Part shown: piece after piece, positions 19,059 through 29,523 of the stretch
Numbering within the stretch: the stretch's first letter is position 1
Layout: each line of letters begins with the position of its first letter
Assembly: GCA_024760905.1 (NCBI GenBank)
Contig: CM045733.1
Location: 21,638,501-21,702,500 of the forward strand
Direction of reading: 5' to 3'
Source of the DNA: Plotosus lineatus
Taxonomy: Eukaryota; Chordata; Actinopteri; Siluriformes; Plotosidae
DNA: 64,000 nt
Translations under genes and position numbers: made by a program
Notes under the pieces: generated by a model
Databases searched by the model: none
Seen by the model: the letters and a program-made list of their open reading frames with translations, nothing else
Told to the model about the DNA's origin: nothing

Positions 19059-22000
19059 ATCTGAACAGGAAAAATTAATGCAGCCATGAGGCGGGGGGTG
19101 GGGGGGACACTAACCAGTGTCTCTCCCCCTTATGCCAGTCCCAAGCCTGGAGAAATGCAGAGGGTTGTGTCAGGAAGGGCATCCGACGTAAAACGAATGC
19201 CAATCTTTTATCATGCAAATCAGAAGTTTTACCCCATCCCGGATCGGTCGAGGCCTGGGTTAACAACGCGAACAGGGTGCTGATGGAAATTGGACTACTG
19301 TTGGTCGAAGATGTCGAAGAAGGAGAGGCAGGAGGCATGTCCATAGACAGAGAGAGAGGAGGAAAGGCATGAGTGTAGGACTGAGAGGAGGGACTTTGAA
19401 TCTGGGAACGATATAAGGAAAAGATAGAGAGCTTGATGACATGATGCAGAGGAGGAAGGTGGACATACTGTGTGTTCAGGAGACCAGGTGGAAAGGTAGC
19501 AAAGCTAAAAGCTTAAGAGCAGGGTTTAAACTGTTTTATCAGGGTGTGGATGGGAAGCGAAATGGAGTAGGAGTCATCTTGAAGGAGTGGTTTGTCAGCA
19601 ATGTTCTAGAAGTGAAAAGAGTGTCAGACAGAGTGATGAGTCTCAAGTTAGAAATTGAAGGTGTGATGTTCAATGTTGTTCAAAGTGATGCAGAGTACCC
19701 CCAGACGTGAAAGAGTGGTCATTGGTGCACACTTCAATGAACTTGTTGGTGCAGGCAGCAGAGGGGACGAGGAAGTGATGGGCAGGTTTGGTATCCAGGA
19801 TAGGAACACAGAAACACAGAAAGACAGATGTTGATCGATTTTGCAAAAAGGATTGAAATGGCTGTGGTGAATACTTTCTTCAAGAAGAAACAGGAGCATA
19901 AGGTGACTTATAAAAGCAGAGGTAGGAGCATACAGGTCGATGACATCTTGTGCAGGCGATGTAATTTGAAGGAAGTCAGTGACTGCAAAGTAGTAGTGGG
20001 CGAGAGTGTTGCCAAACAGCACAGAATGATGGTATGCAGGATGACGCTGATGGTGAGGAAGGTGAAGAAGTCAAAGGCAGAGCAGAAGACAAAGTGGTGG
20101 AAGTTGAAAAAGGAAGAGTGTCGTGTTGTCTTCAAGGAGGAGTTGAAACAGGCTTTGGGTGGTCAGGAAGTGCTTCCAGGTGACTGGACAACCACCGCAA
20201 ATGTGATCAAGGACACAGGTATGAGAGTACTTGGTGTGTCCTCTGGAAGGAACTTTGACAAGGAGACTTGGTGGTGGAATGAGGAAGTGCAGGAGCAGGT
20301 ACAAAGGAAGAGGTTAGCTCAGAAGAAGTGGGACATTGAGAGGACCGTAGAAAGTAAACAGGAGTACAGGGAGACACCGCGTAAGGCGAACGGAGCAGTG
20401 GCTAAGGCCAAACAGACGGCGTATGATGACTTGTATGATAGGTTGGACAGTAAGGAGGGAGAAAATGATGTATACAGGTTGGCACAGCAGAGAGATAGAG
20501 ATGGGAAGGATGTGCAGCAAGTTTGATTGATAAAGGACAGAGAGGGGAAATGTATTGACTGATGACAGAAGTGTGCTGGGAAGATGGAAAGAGTATTTTG
20601 AAGAGGTGATGAATGAGGAAAATGAGAGAGAAAAAATTGTAGAAGAGGTGACCATTGAGGAGCACAATGTAGCAAAGATTAGTAAGCATGAAGTGAGGAG
20701 GGCACTGAAGAGGGTGAAGAATGGAAAGGCAGTTGGTCCTGATGACATCCCGGTGGAGGTATGGAAGTGTGTAGGAGAGGTTGCAGATGCCAGAGAAATG
20801 GAGAGAAGTGTGCTGGTGCCCATTTTTAAGAACAAGGGAGACGTGCAGAGTTGTGGCAACTACAGAGGGATAAAGTTGATTAGCCATACGATGAAGTTAT
20901 GGGAAAGAATAGTTGAAGCTAGACTAAGGGCAGAGGTCAGCATTTGTGAACAACAGTTTGGTTTCATTCCAAGAATGAGCACCACAGATGCAATGTTTGC
21001 TTTGAGGATGTTAATAGAGAAGTACAGAGAAGGTCAGATGGAGCTGCATTGTGCCTTTGTGGATCTGGAAAAAGCATATGACAGGGTGCCAAGAGAAGAA
21101 CTATGGAATTGCATGAGGAAGTCTGGAGTGGCAGAGTAGAATGTTCGAGTGGTGCAGGACATGTATGAGAGATGTAGACAATGTTGAGGTGTGCTTTCGG
21201 CATGACCGGTGAATTCAAGGTGGGGGTGGGACTGCATCAAGGATCAGCTCTGAGCCCCTTCTTGTTTGCTATGGTGATGGACAGACTGACAGACAGGCTG
21301 ACAGATGAGGTTAGGCAAGAATCTCCATGGACGATGATGTTTGCAGATGACATTGTGATCTGTAGTGAGAGCAGAGAACAAGTGGAGGAAAATTTAGAGA
21401 TGTGGAGGTATACCCTGGAAAGGAAAGGAATGGTTCGCCTCAGAAAATCAGAATACATGTGTGTGAATGAGAAGGACCCAGGAGGAACGGTGATGTTACA
21501 GGGAGCAGAGATAACGAAGGTGGGGGATTTTAAGTACTTAGGCTCAACAATCCAGAGCATTGGAGAGTGTGGGAAAGAGGTAAAGAAGCTTGTGCAGACT
21601 GGCCGGAATGGTTGGAGAAAAGTGTCCGGTGTGCTGTGCGATCGGAGAGTATCAGCAAGAATGAAAGGAAAAGTCTACAAGACGGTGGTGAGGCCAGCGA
21701 TGTTTTCTGGCTTAGAAACAGTGGCGCTGAGGAAAAGGCAGGAGGCAGAGATGAAAATGTTGAGGTTCTCGATGGGCGTAATGAGGATGGATAGGATCAG
21801 AAATAAGTACATCAGAGGGACAGCCCATGTAAGATGTTTTGGAGACAGAGTCAAAGAGGCTAGATTGAGATGGGTTGGACATGTACAGAGGAGGGATAGT
21901 GAGTATATTGGCAGTAGGATGCTGAGGTTGGAACTACCAGGCAGAAGGCCTTGAGGAAGACCAAAGAAGAGATTTATGGATGTGGTGAAGGAAGACATGA

Positions 22001-22127
22001 AGGTCGTTGGAGTAAGAGAAGAAGATGCAGGGGACAGGGTGAGATGGAGGCAGATGATTTGCTGTGGCGACCCCTGAAGGGAACAGCCAAAAGGAAAAGA
22101 ATAGGCAGAAGATCTGAAGAGGAAAAA
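19059..22127 (+). mobile_element. RTE-like LINE, copy 1 (U3), near full length
   Basis: 3.04-kb element (19075-22111) between a 16-bp target duplication ATCTGAA(C/G)AGGAAAAA (19059-19074, 22112-22127; one mismatch). Plus-strand blocks in order: leader with GTGTCAGGAAGGGCATCC, endonuclease (CVQETRW, near 19470), RT, C-terminal RRP-type tail, and a 3' end of GCTGTGGCGACCCCTGAAGG then AGCCAAAAGGAAAAG. The fish-type protein (GRWKEYFEE; RWVGHVQRRD) places it in or near the RTE clade; this is inferred from memory of the family. Frameshifts and stops make it inactive. Confidence 0.88.
19441..21954 (+). pseudogene. RTE-like ORF, copy 1 (endonuclease-RT)
   Basis: Pieces 19441-19710, 19828-20526, 20555-21139 and 21181-21954 form one broken ORF. 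Endonuclease: ETRW kept; the GADFN block reads GAHFN (19724-19737), a catalytic Asp to His change; about 90 bases before it are deleted. RT: motif [18 protein letters not shown] (Asp at 21061-21063), motif [11 protein letters not shown] (near 21230-21260), motif C FADD (21340-21351), thumb LGSTIQ. So the polymerase residues are intact while endonuclease and frame are not. Confidence 0.85.
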
Positions 22128-22345
22128 CTCTTTATTGCTGGACTCAGTTAGGAGATTCTCATTCTCAGCGTTCTCTGGAAGAGGCGTTTTTCCAATTATA
22201 GCACTTTTACAAAGGATCTGAGACCTACTCTGAGAACTGCGATTTAACCGCATATCTCAGGGAAAAATCACTGGAACTGTTCACAGATTACATCTGAGAA
22301 AGGACTCTTCATGACAGTTACGGTATCAGTGAATCAGGTCAGATT
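22128..22345. repeat. Array spacer P remainder, U3
   Basis: Continuation of spacer P after the RTE insertion. It carries TTCCAATTATAGCAC where most units have TCCAAATATGGCAC; the U4 copy after 31360 shares this variant, supporting common descent of the RTE site. Confidence 0.6.
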
Positions 22346-22610
22346 ACAGGTGGTTCAGGCATCTCTTTCAACTGTTTCCAGAACATCTCCCTGCTGTGGT
22401 GTTTCAGGCACATCAAGCCAGAAAGAGACCCCAGGATCGATCCACAAGAACATGCTGGAGGGATTATGTCTCATGGCTGGTCTGAAAATGCCTTGGTGTT
22501 CTCCTGGAAGAGCTGAAGGAAATGGCTGGCGAGAGGGACATCTGGACCTCATTGCTTCAGCTGCTGCCCCTGCGACCTGACCCCTGATTAAGGGAGGAAG
22601 ATGATGATAA
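22346..22610 (+). mobile_element. LINE ORF2 3'-end fragment, U3 (truncated)
   Basis: Right part of the LINE 3' fragment, starting at GGTGGTTCAGGCATCTC; the left 190 bases and the preceding spacer are deleted. The RKRPQDRSTRT and WRDYVSWL-like parts remain in broken frames. Confidence 0.75.
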
Positions 22611-22761
22611 CACTAAAAATTGAATTTGCATTGTCCTGACATGACAAACATGTTTCCTTCAGAAATCATTTGAAATCCAAAGGAAGAGTATGAGCCTTAT
22701 GCTAATAATGCCTCCATCAGTATTACTCATCAAAGTCATCTTTTGAAATTCAGGAACACAA

Positions 22762-22841
22762 TGGAGATGCCAGGGATTGAACCCAGGACCTCATACATGA
22801 AAAGCATGCGCTGTACCGCTGTACCACTGAGCTACATCCCC
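22762..22841 (-). pseudogene. tRNA-Ala pseudogene, slot a, U3
   Basis: 80-nt tRNA-Ala derivative with an 8-base tandem duplication (GTACCGCT / GTACCACT on the plus strand) in the D arm, and an anticodon loop changed to TTTTCAT (TTC instead of TGC). Acceptor and T arm still pair. Very unlikely to make tRNA-Ala. Confidence 0.85.
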
Positions 22842-23236
22842 ACCTAAAGTCCCCACCTAGGGACATGTAAATGTTTATTAAAACCGGGCATTAATTAAAA
22901 AATTTTAATTAAAATGTAAACTCTGTTTAAATTAAATTTCATCAACATGTCATTCTCCTTTGGAAATCTGAGAGATGGGTTAAAAGTTTTCATCATAATC
23001 ACTTCAAATGTATTTTTTGATGGTGTAGTTTTCCACACTTAAATGGCATACCAGAGACAGTGGGGATTGGACCTCGGGACTTTTCCATGCAGTTAGTCCT
23101 GTCGTCAGTGTGACAGATTTATAAAAGTATTCTATCTATGTAGTTAATGAATAGAGAAAGAGAAATTTGCATTGAAAGTGTGATGGTGATATGTCATTCT
23201 CGGAAATAAAAAAGAATGTCAGCTCCAATATCGTGA
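22842..23236. repeat. tRNA 5'-flank spacer, U4
   Basis: Unit DNA on the 5' side of slot a. At about 23040-23100 a weak tRNA-like stretch (GGGGATTGGACCTCGGGAC, resembling the tRNA-Ala T arm on the minus strand) can be seen; it recurs at about 6323, 40290, 50395 and 57820. Too eroded to call a tRNA relic with confidence. Confidence 0.45.
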
Positions 23237-23308
23237 GGGGATGGAGGTCAGTGGTAGAATGTATGCTTTGCACACGTGAGGTCTTAGGTCCAAACCCTGG
23301 CATCTCAA
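23237..23308 (+). pseudogene. tRNA-Ala relic, plus strand, U4
   Basis: As 6921-6992, one of the closest pairs between units; D-arm GGTC variant (GGAGGTCAGTGG). Confidence 0.7.
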
Positions 23309-23373
23309 TAGTGGAATATTTTCAAATATGTATTATAATGTATAAATTATACTTACTTTTAGAATTTTGATTG

Positions 23374-23720
23374 TTCAGTTCATTTTCTGGAACCACTTCA
23401 TCCTAATTAGGGTCATGGGGAGGCTGGTGCCCATCCCAGCCAACTCAGGGCGAGGGCAGAAGACACCCTGGACAGCTCACCAGGATATCGCAGGGTGGAA
23501 ACATGCTGATGGCTTTGCAGCCCAGTCTTGTCGAAAGTCAGCAACGGTTCTTTTCCATGCCTCACACCATCAACAGTGAGAGACATGGCCAGCCTTTGAT
23601 AACCCAGTTCGCTGCACTGGGGCAGACAGTGACAACCTTGTGGAGATTGGGACTCAAACCCCCAACCTTTGGATCAGCAATCCAGCACCTTATACCACTT
23701 GACCACCACTGCCACCGCAA
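23374..23720 (-). mobile_element. tRNA-derived SINE, minus strand, U4
   Basis: Full-length SINE with head GGCAGTGGTGGTCAAGTGG, loop TTGCTGA resembling a Ser-type anticodon arm, B box GGTTTGAGTCCC, and a complete GTCCAGGGTGTCTTCTGCCC tail. Same site as 7058-7390 (flanks TTTTGATTG / TTATGATTG). It lies head-to-head with the plus-strand SINE at 23866, only 145 bases away. Confidence 0.85.
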
Positions 23721-23865
23721 GTTATGATTGTATTTTAGTTTATAATTGTATATAATATAAAATATAATGAACAGAAAATGAAATTCTGAAATAGAAAGAA
23801 TGAAATTGTGCTGTTTTTCATCCAGCTGAAACTGAGAACAATTGGGGAGAAAAAAAAAAGTCACA

Positions 23866-24181
23866 GGCAGTGGTGGTCTAGTGGTATAAGGTGCTGGATT
23901 GCTGATCCAAAGGTTGGGTGTTCGAGTCCCACTCTCCACAAGGTTGTCACTGTCCCCCCCAGTGCAACCGACTGGGTTATCAAAGGCTGCCCATGTCTCT
24001 CACTGTACATGGTGTGAGGAATGTAAAGGAACCATTCCTGACTTTTGATTTCCTGTTTCCACCCTGTTCTGGCCTGGTGTGCAGTCCAGGGTGTACTCTG
24101 CCCTTGTCTGGAGTTTGCTGGGATGAGCACCAGCCTCCCCATGACCTGAATTAGAATTAAGTGGTTACAGAAAATGAACAG
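23866..24181 (+). mobile_element. tRNA-derived SINE, plus strand, U4 (hybrid)
   Basis: The head (GGCAGTGGTGGTCTAGTGG, loop TTGCTGA, B box TGTTCGAGTCCC) matches the minus-strand SINE subfamily, while the right half and right flank match the plus-strand SINE of other units. The AT-rich spacer of about 480 bases on its left is gone. It is therefore a recombinant of two SINE subfamilies, probably through the neighbouring inverted copy. Confidence 0.8.
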
Positions 24182-24407
24182 AACTGATTGCTAACATAAA
24201 TAATTGTAGTTTGCTTTTGTTGCTGTTCTATGAGATGCTAAACAGATTTTGATGTTGTGATAAATACTGTACTCTGAGATGCAAAATTCTGAGAGGATAA
24301 ACCAAAACAAAGGACTCCAAACAAAAGACAGACAAAACATGAACAAGCACAGTCCATAATCTCTATTTTTTTAAGCACTCCGTAAAGATAAACTTTCTGT
24401 GATATTC

Positions 24408-24479
24408 AGCCAGATTCTCAGATTGAACCCAGGACCTCATGCATGCAAAGCACACAGTCTCGAACAAGGCTTCGTCCCC
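24408..24479 (-). pseudogene. tRNA-Ala relic, minus strand, U4
   Basis: Counterpart of 8492-8563 with further changes in the D arm. Confidence 0.65.
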
Positions 24480-24636
24480 ACCTTCCAGATTGACTGGAAC
24501 AATATTTATTGTCAAAGTTGATGAAAACATGTAATTGATTGAACTATTTCCATTGAATTAAAACTTGGTTTATTTTTTCAACAAAAAACAACATGCTCGA
24601 TTGAGAAATCCAGAGCTAGGATCTCTGGTGAGGTAA

Positions 24637-24708
24637 TGGAGATGCCAGGGATTGAACCTGGGACCTCATACATGCGAAGCATGCGCTCTACCACTGAGCT
24701 ACATCCCC
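24637..24708 (-). tRNA. tRNA-Ala(CGC), slot b, U4
   Basis: 72-nt cloverleaf, anticodon CGC, G3:U70. The T stem differs from 6051 by one base that turns a G-U pair into A-U (CCAGG/CCTGG), making the stem fully Watson-Crick. Otherwise intact. A solo LTR inserted 68 bases upstream of its 5' end (at 24776). Confidence 0.92.
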
Positions 24709-24771
24709 AACAAGATGCAATCACTGGAGCATGTCAATGTTGCTAAATGCAATGTTGCTAAAAACACGATG

Positions 24772-25987
24772 TTAATGTAACCCATATAAATACATGGTTA
24801 CTAATTTTATTGGTAAAAAACCCTAATTTCCAACGCTCCCTGAAAGCACTATAGTTTCCTAGTCCCCTTGAACGCATCATAAGTACATGCTGCATGCACC
24901 TAGCTCAGCACAGCAGAGCGTGCTGAAGAGCAGGACACACACAGAGCACTCGAAAAGCTACACAAGTGAGTCAAACGATCCAAAATGTGTTTAAGTGAAC
25001 TTTTAACAAGTTTAACTGAGTTTATGTACTTTTTAGAGCCTTGTATGTGTCTTGTTCTCTCTCAATCAAACCGGGTGGAGTGTGTTTGTTTTCTTGGAAA
25101 CTCCGGTGAGTCATTACAACATGAAGCTAGCTTAAAAACCTATGCTAACTTTACACATGGTGAACCAATGCACTATTTTTGTCTCTAAAAAGCTAAAACC
25201 AGTCGGAGGACACAACAAAGATTGTGCTGTGCACAAAATGAGCCTTACATTTTTCTCAATGTTTTTGTTGAAGTACTTTTGCTAATGCACTAAAGTAGTG
25301 CAGATAAGCACTTTTGTTTTGTATTACATTCCATTCAGTGCCTTTCATGCACTTTTGTCATTTCATTTATGTGTTATTTCATATAAATAAGTTGTTATGC
25401 GACATAGCAATACATTTTGAATTCATGGAAGTAAAACCAGTGTTAAAACAGCAATGTAAAAGAATTTGAACATTTTGAGATCTCATTTTATTGAGAAACC
25501 ACTGTTAAGAAATATTTTATTCATTGTGTCTGTACTGCATGTGCAGACTGGATTTTTAGTGGACCTGGATCTGATCTTGAAGCTGGTTTCGGACACGGAT
25601 GGCGAGCTAAGCCCAGTGAGAACTCTTGGCGGATCCAGAAGCAGTGTGGCCAACTGCTCTCTGGATGCGAGAGTAGATCTACAGACCCAACCACTTCAAA
25701 TCACAGGATCCCAGATAAGAACAAATAAAAACACCTTTATCCCAAACGGATCACAATCCTGGAAAAGACCCCCCGAATTCACACAAATCGAACCTGAGAG
25801 ACTCTAAGCCTATTTTATTTTTATTTTGTAAAGAGCGTTCTACAACATTGTTTGCGCTGTTTCTTGTGATATTGTAAATTGTAATAAATCTGCCGGCTGT
25901 TCAACTTTAAATCTCCACAATTCATTCTACTCCTCTAGAACCTAGCATATAATCTAGCACAGCTATATCAAGCTGGTGTTACATTAA
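24772..25987 (+). mobile_element. Probable solo LTR with TTAA target duplication
   Basis: 1208-bp insertion (24776-25983) that starts TGTAACCC and ends GGTGTTACA, so it has the TG...CA ends of a long terminal repeat, within a TTAA duplication (24772-24775, 25984-25987). AATAAA lies at 25883-25888, about 95 bases before the end, fitting U3-R-U5 order. A 113-codon open frame at 25466-25807 has no recognised homology. The empty site is seen in the other units (GATATTAACGTCAGAGC). Orientation is inferred from the poly-A signal. A TTAA-targeting DNA transposon is the alternative. Confidence 0.65.
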
Positions 25988-26205
25988 CGTCAGAGCAGTA
26001 TTTCAAGTTTCAACTCTTTTTAATTGATACATTATTGACAATATACTTCCTGCAGAAATCTGAAGCTGGTGGCAATTCCTTCTCTGAGCAACTTGGAAAG
26101 TATTAGGTCAAGAAAGGATCTAAAGTTTGATGGAAAGATAATTTCTGAAGATGACATTTTTCAGTATTGTTTGATGATGTAATCTTTTAGAAATAAGTGC
26201 CACAG

Positions 26206-26252
26206 TGGAGATGCCGGTACTGAAACCAACTCTCCCAGCGAGCTACATCCCC
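26206..26252 (-). pseudogene. Truncated tRNA-Ala relic, U4
   Basis: Same 26-base deletion as 9063-9109 and 52415-52461. Confidence 0.6.
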
Positions 26253-26480
26253 TCCTGCTTTAAAGAAAGGAACATGTAAATGTTGATTGATATATATCAT
26301 GAATTTAAATATTTCAATAAACATTTAAACTTGGTCTAATTTAAATTTTTTTGGACATGACATGTTTCCTCTGGAAGTGATCGGAAATCTGCTTGAAAGG
26401 TTAAAAGTTTTTATGAAAAATGACTTTAAGAGTCTTCTCCGATAATACGATCTTTCAAAGTTAAAGGCCACAACAGAGAC

Positions 26481-27733
26481 GTAGGCGAACTGCAGTGGGT
26501 CAAGGATGGGGCTCACCACAAAGCAGAGGTGGTCGAGGAGGAGCCTTTTCATGGTCTTCATGAGGCGGGAGGTCAGGGCGACAAGTCTGTAGTGAGTCGG
26601 TTCCTTGGCTTGCGCTGTTTTTGGAACCGGGACCACACAGGAAGTCTTCCACAGGAAAGGCACCTTCTCCAGGCTGAGGCTCAGGTTGTAGAGGTGGCAG
26701 AGGACCTCACAGAACTGATCCGCACAGGTCCTCACCTGGAACTGATGCCATCTGGTCCTGCAGATTTCCTCTGGTTCAGTCGCCTCGACTGTCTCCTCAC
26801 TTGGTCCGACTTGAGGGAGAGGGAGAGTGAGGGGGGGGACTGGGTGGGCTGCAGAGGGAGGGGGATGTGTCTGTGGGGCTGCTGCAGTCAGGTGAAGTTG
26901 GCCTGGGGAGGGGGGAGGTGTCTGCTGGGCTGTAGACTTGTGAAGGAGGGGGCACAGGGGGAGGGGGAGAATCAAACCTGTTGAAGTAACAGTTTAATTT
27001 GTCCGCCCATCGTTGGTCACCATCAGCTGTCCCTCTGACACTCTGACCAAATCCAGACATAGTCTTTGGTCCTCTGCAGACGTCCCACACGTTGTTCTGG
27101 GTCAGCTTCCCCTCCATCTTCTTCCCATAATCCTTCTTGGCCTTCCTGATCCTCTCATTGATCTTCTCAGTCCACATTTTCACAGACCTTTCCTGTGCAG
27201 GTACTTTTTCGCACCCTGGGTGTGTATTGGGGGAGCAGGTAGATGAGGTTGTGATCTGAGCGTCCCAGTGGGGGGATGGGGATGGAGTGTAAGCATCCTT
27301 CACATTAACATACAGCAAGTCCAGCATCTTATTGTCTCTCATGGTACACTGCATGCACTGCGTAAAGGTCGGGAGAGAGGCGGAGAGAGAGGCACAGTTG
27401 AAGTCCTTGCTGATCAGAATCATGGCGTGGGGGTGACGAGTCTGCGTATGACTGAAAGCACTGTGGAGACGGTCACACGCAGTCGCCGCATCAACCGAGG
27501 GCGGAATGTACACGCAAAACACAATCCCATGTGAAAACTCCCTCGGTAGATAATATGGCCATGCGCTGACCGTGAGCAGTTCCTGGCCCCGCGTGCACAT
27601 CTGTTCCTTCACGTGCACATCTGTTCCTTCACATGCACATTGGCTGGGTGGCATCACCGATCATTCGTGTAAACCGCCAAGCCCCCTCCTTTCTTTTTTC
27701 TGCTCTCCGCCACACTCCGGTCTGCGCGCGTGG
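26481..27733 (-). mobile_element. L2-like LINE fragment, copy D (U4)
   Basis: L2 block with an internal deletion at about 27152 (linker joined directly to the ERIRK/EKINE region, losing NNHPWVT) and a duplicated CACGTGCACATCTGTTCCTT stretch near 27595-27620. Endonuclease block ISKDFNCASL near 27400; the SDH region is out of frame. At 27733 it is cut and joined to RTE sequence, so the L2 leader, spacer N, Tc1 and spacer O are all missing from U4. Confidence 0.8.
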
Positions 27734-29523
27734 AGGGTGTGGATGGGAAGAGAAATGGAGAAGGAGACATCATGAAGGAGGGGTTTGTCAGCAATGTTCT
27801 AGAAGTGAAAAGAGTGTCAAACAGAGTGATGAGTCTCAAGTTAGAAATTGAAGGTGTGATGTTTGTGCTTATGCCCCACTGGCAAGATGTGAGCTAAAAG
27901 AGAGATTCTGGAGTGAGTTAGATGAAGGGATGCAGAGTACCCCCAGAGGTGAAAGAGTGGTCATTGATGCAGACTTCAATGGACATGTTGGTGCAGGCAA
28001 CAGGGGACGAGGAAGTGATGGGCAGGTTTGGTATCCAGCACAGGAACACAGGACAGATGATCGATTTTGCAAAAAGCATGGAAATGGCTGTGGTGAATAC
28101 TTTCTTCAAGAAGAAACAGGAGCATAAGGGGACTTATAAAAGCAGAGGTAGGAGCACACAGGTCGATGACATCTTGTGCAGGCGATGTAATTTGAAGGAA
28201 GTCAGTGACTGCAAAGTAGTAGTGGGTGAGAGTGTTGCCAAACAGCATAGGATGATGGAATGCAGGATGACGCTGATGGTGAGGAAGGTGAAGAAGGCAA
28301 AGACAGAGCAGAATACAAAGTGATGGAAGTTGAAAAAGGAAGCGTGTCGTGTTGTCTTCAAGGAGGAGTTGAAACAGGTTTTGGGTGGTCAGGAAGTGCT
28401 TCCAGATGACTGGACAACCACCGCAAATGTGATCAGGGACACAGGTAGGGGAGTACTTGGTGTGTCCTCTGAAAGGAAAGTAGACAAGGAGACTTGGTGG
28501 TGGAATGAGGAAGTGCAGGAGCAGGTACAAAGGAAGAGGTTAGCTAAGAAGCTAAGAAGAAGTGGGACATTGAGAGGACCAAAGAACGTAAACAGGAGTA
28601 CAGGGAGATACAGTGTAAGGTGAAGGTAGTCGTGTCAAAGGCCAAACAGAGGGCGTATGATGACTTGTTTGCTAGGTTGGGCGGTAAGGAAGAAGAAAAT
28701 GATTTATACGGGTTGGCACAGCAGAGAAATAGAGATGGGAAGGACGTGCAGCAAGTTAGAGTGATTAAGGACAGAGAGGGAAATGTATTGACTGATGACA
28801 GGAGTGTGCTGGGAAGATGGAAAGAGTACTTTGAAGAGCTGATGAATGAGGAAAATGAGAGAGAAAAAAAGAGTAGAAGATGTGACCATTGAGGATCAGG
28901 AAGTAGCAAAGATTAGTACGGGTGAAGTGATGAGGGCATTGAAGACGATGAGGAGTGGAAAGGCATTTGGTCCTGATGACATGCCTGTGGAGGTGTGGAC
29001 CATGATGTTTGCAGATGACATCGTGATCTATAATGAGAGCAGAGAACAAGTTCAAGAAATTCTAGAGACGTGGAGGTATGCCCTGGAAAGGAGAAGAATG
29101 CCTCAGGACAATGAAATACATGTGTGTGAACGAGAAGGACCCAGGTTAAACGGTGAGGTTAAAGGGAGCAAAGAGAAAGAAGGTGGAGGACTTTAAATAA
29201 TTAGTCTCAACAATCCAGAGCAATGGAGAGTGTGGAAAAGAGGTCCAGGCAGGTTGGACTGGTTGAGAAAAGTGTCCGATGTGATGTGTGATCGGAGAGT
29301 ATTGGCAAGAATAAAAAGAAAAGTGTACAAGACGGTGTTGAGGCCTGCGATGTTGTATGGTTTAGAAACAGTGACAGTGATTAAAAGACAGGAAGCAGAG
29401 CTGGAGGAAGCAGAGATTAAAATGTTGAAGATCTCTTTGGGGGTAACAAGGATGGATAGGATCAGGTATGAGTACATCAGAGGGACAGCACATGTAAGAG
29501 GTTTTACAGACAAAGTGTGATGG
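27734..29523 (+). mobile_element. RTE-like LINE copy 2a (U4), deleted
   Basis: 5'-truncated RTE sequence starting in the endonuclease (GVDGKRNGEGD) with the ADFNGHVG block kept (near 27966-27990). RT is interrupted at about 28996: the PVEVW block is joined directly to TMMFADD, removing motifs A and B, with TGGA shared at the joint. Ends near 29523 where it runs into copy 2b. Confidence 0.85.

Noticed and set aside
19648..20887. Minus-strand Ser/Leu-rich open frames with membrane-like stretches opposite RTE copies.
   Set aside because: Antisense shadows of the Lys/Glu-rich RTE ORF; no signal peptide or family pattern.
25466..25807. 113-codon frame inside the probable LTR as an accessory gene.
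   Set aside because: No recognised domain, single copy, and LTRs of this size often hold chance frames of this length.
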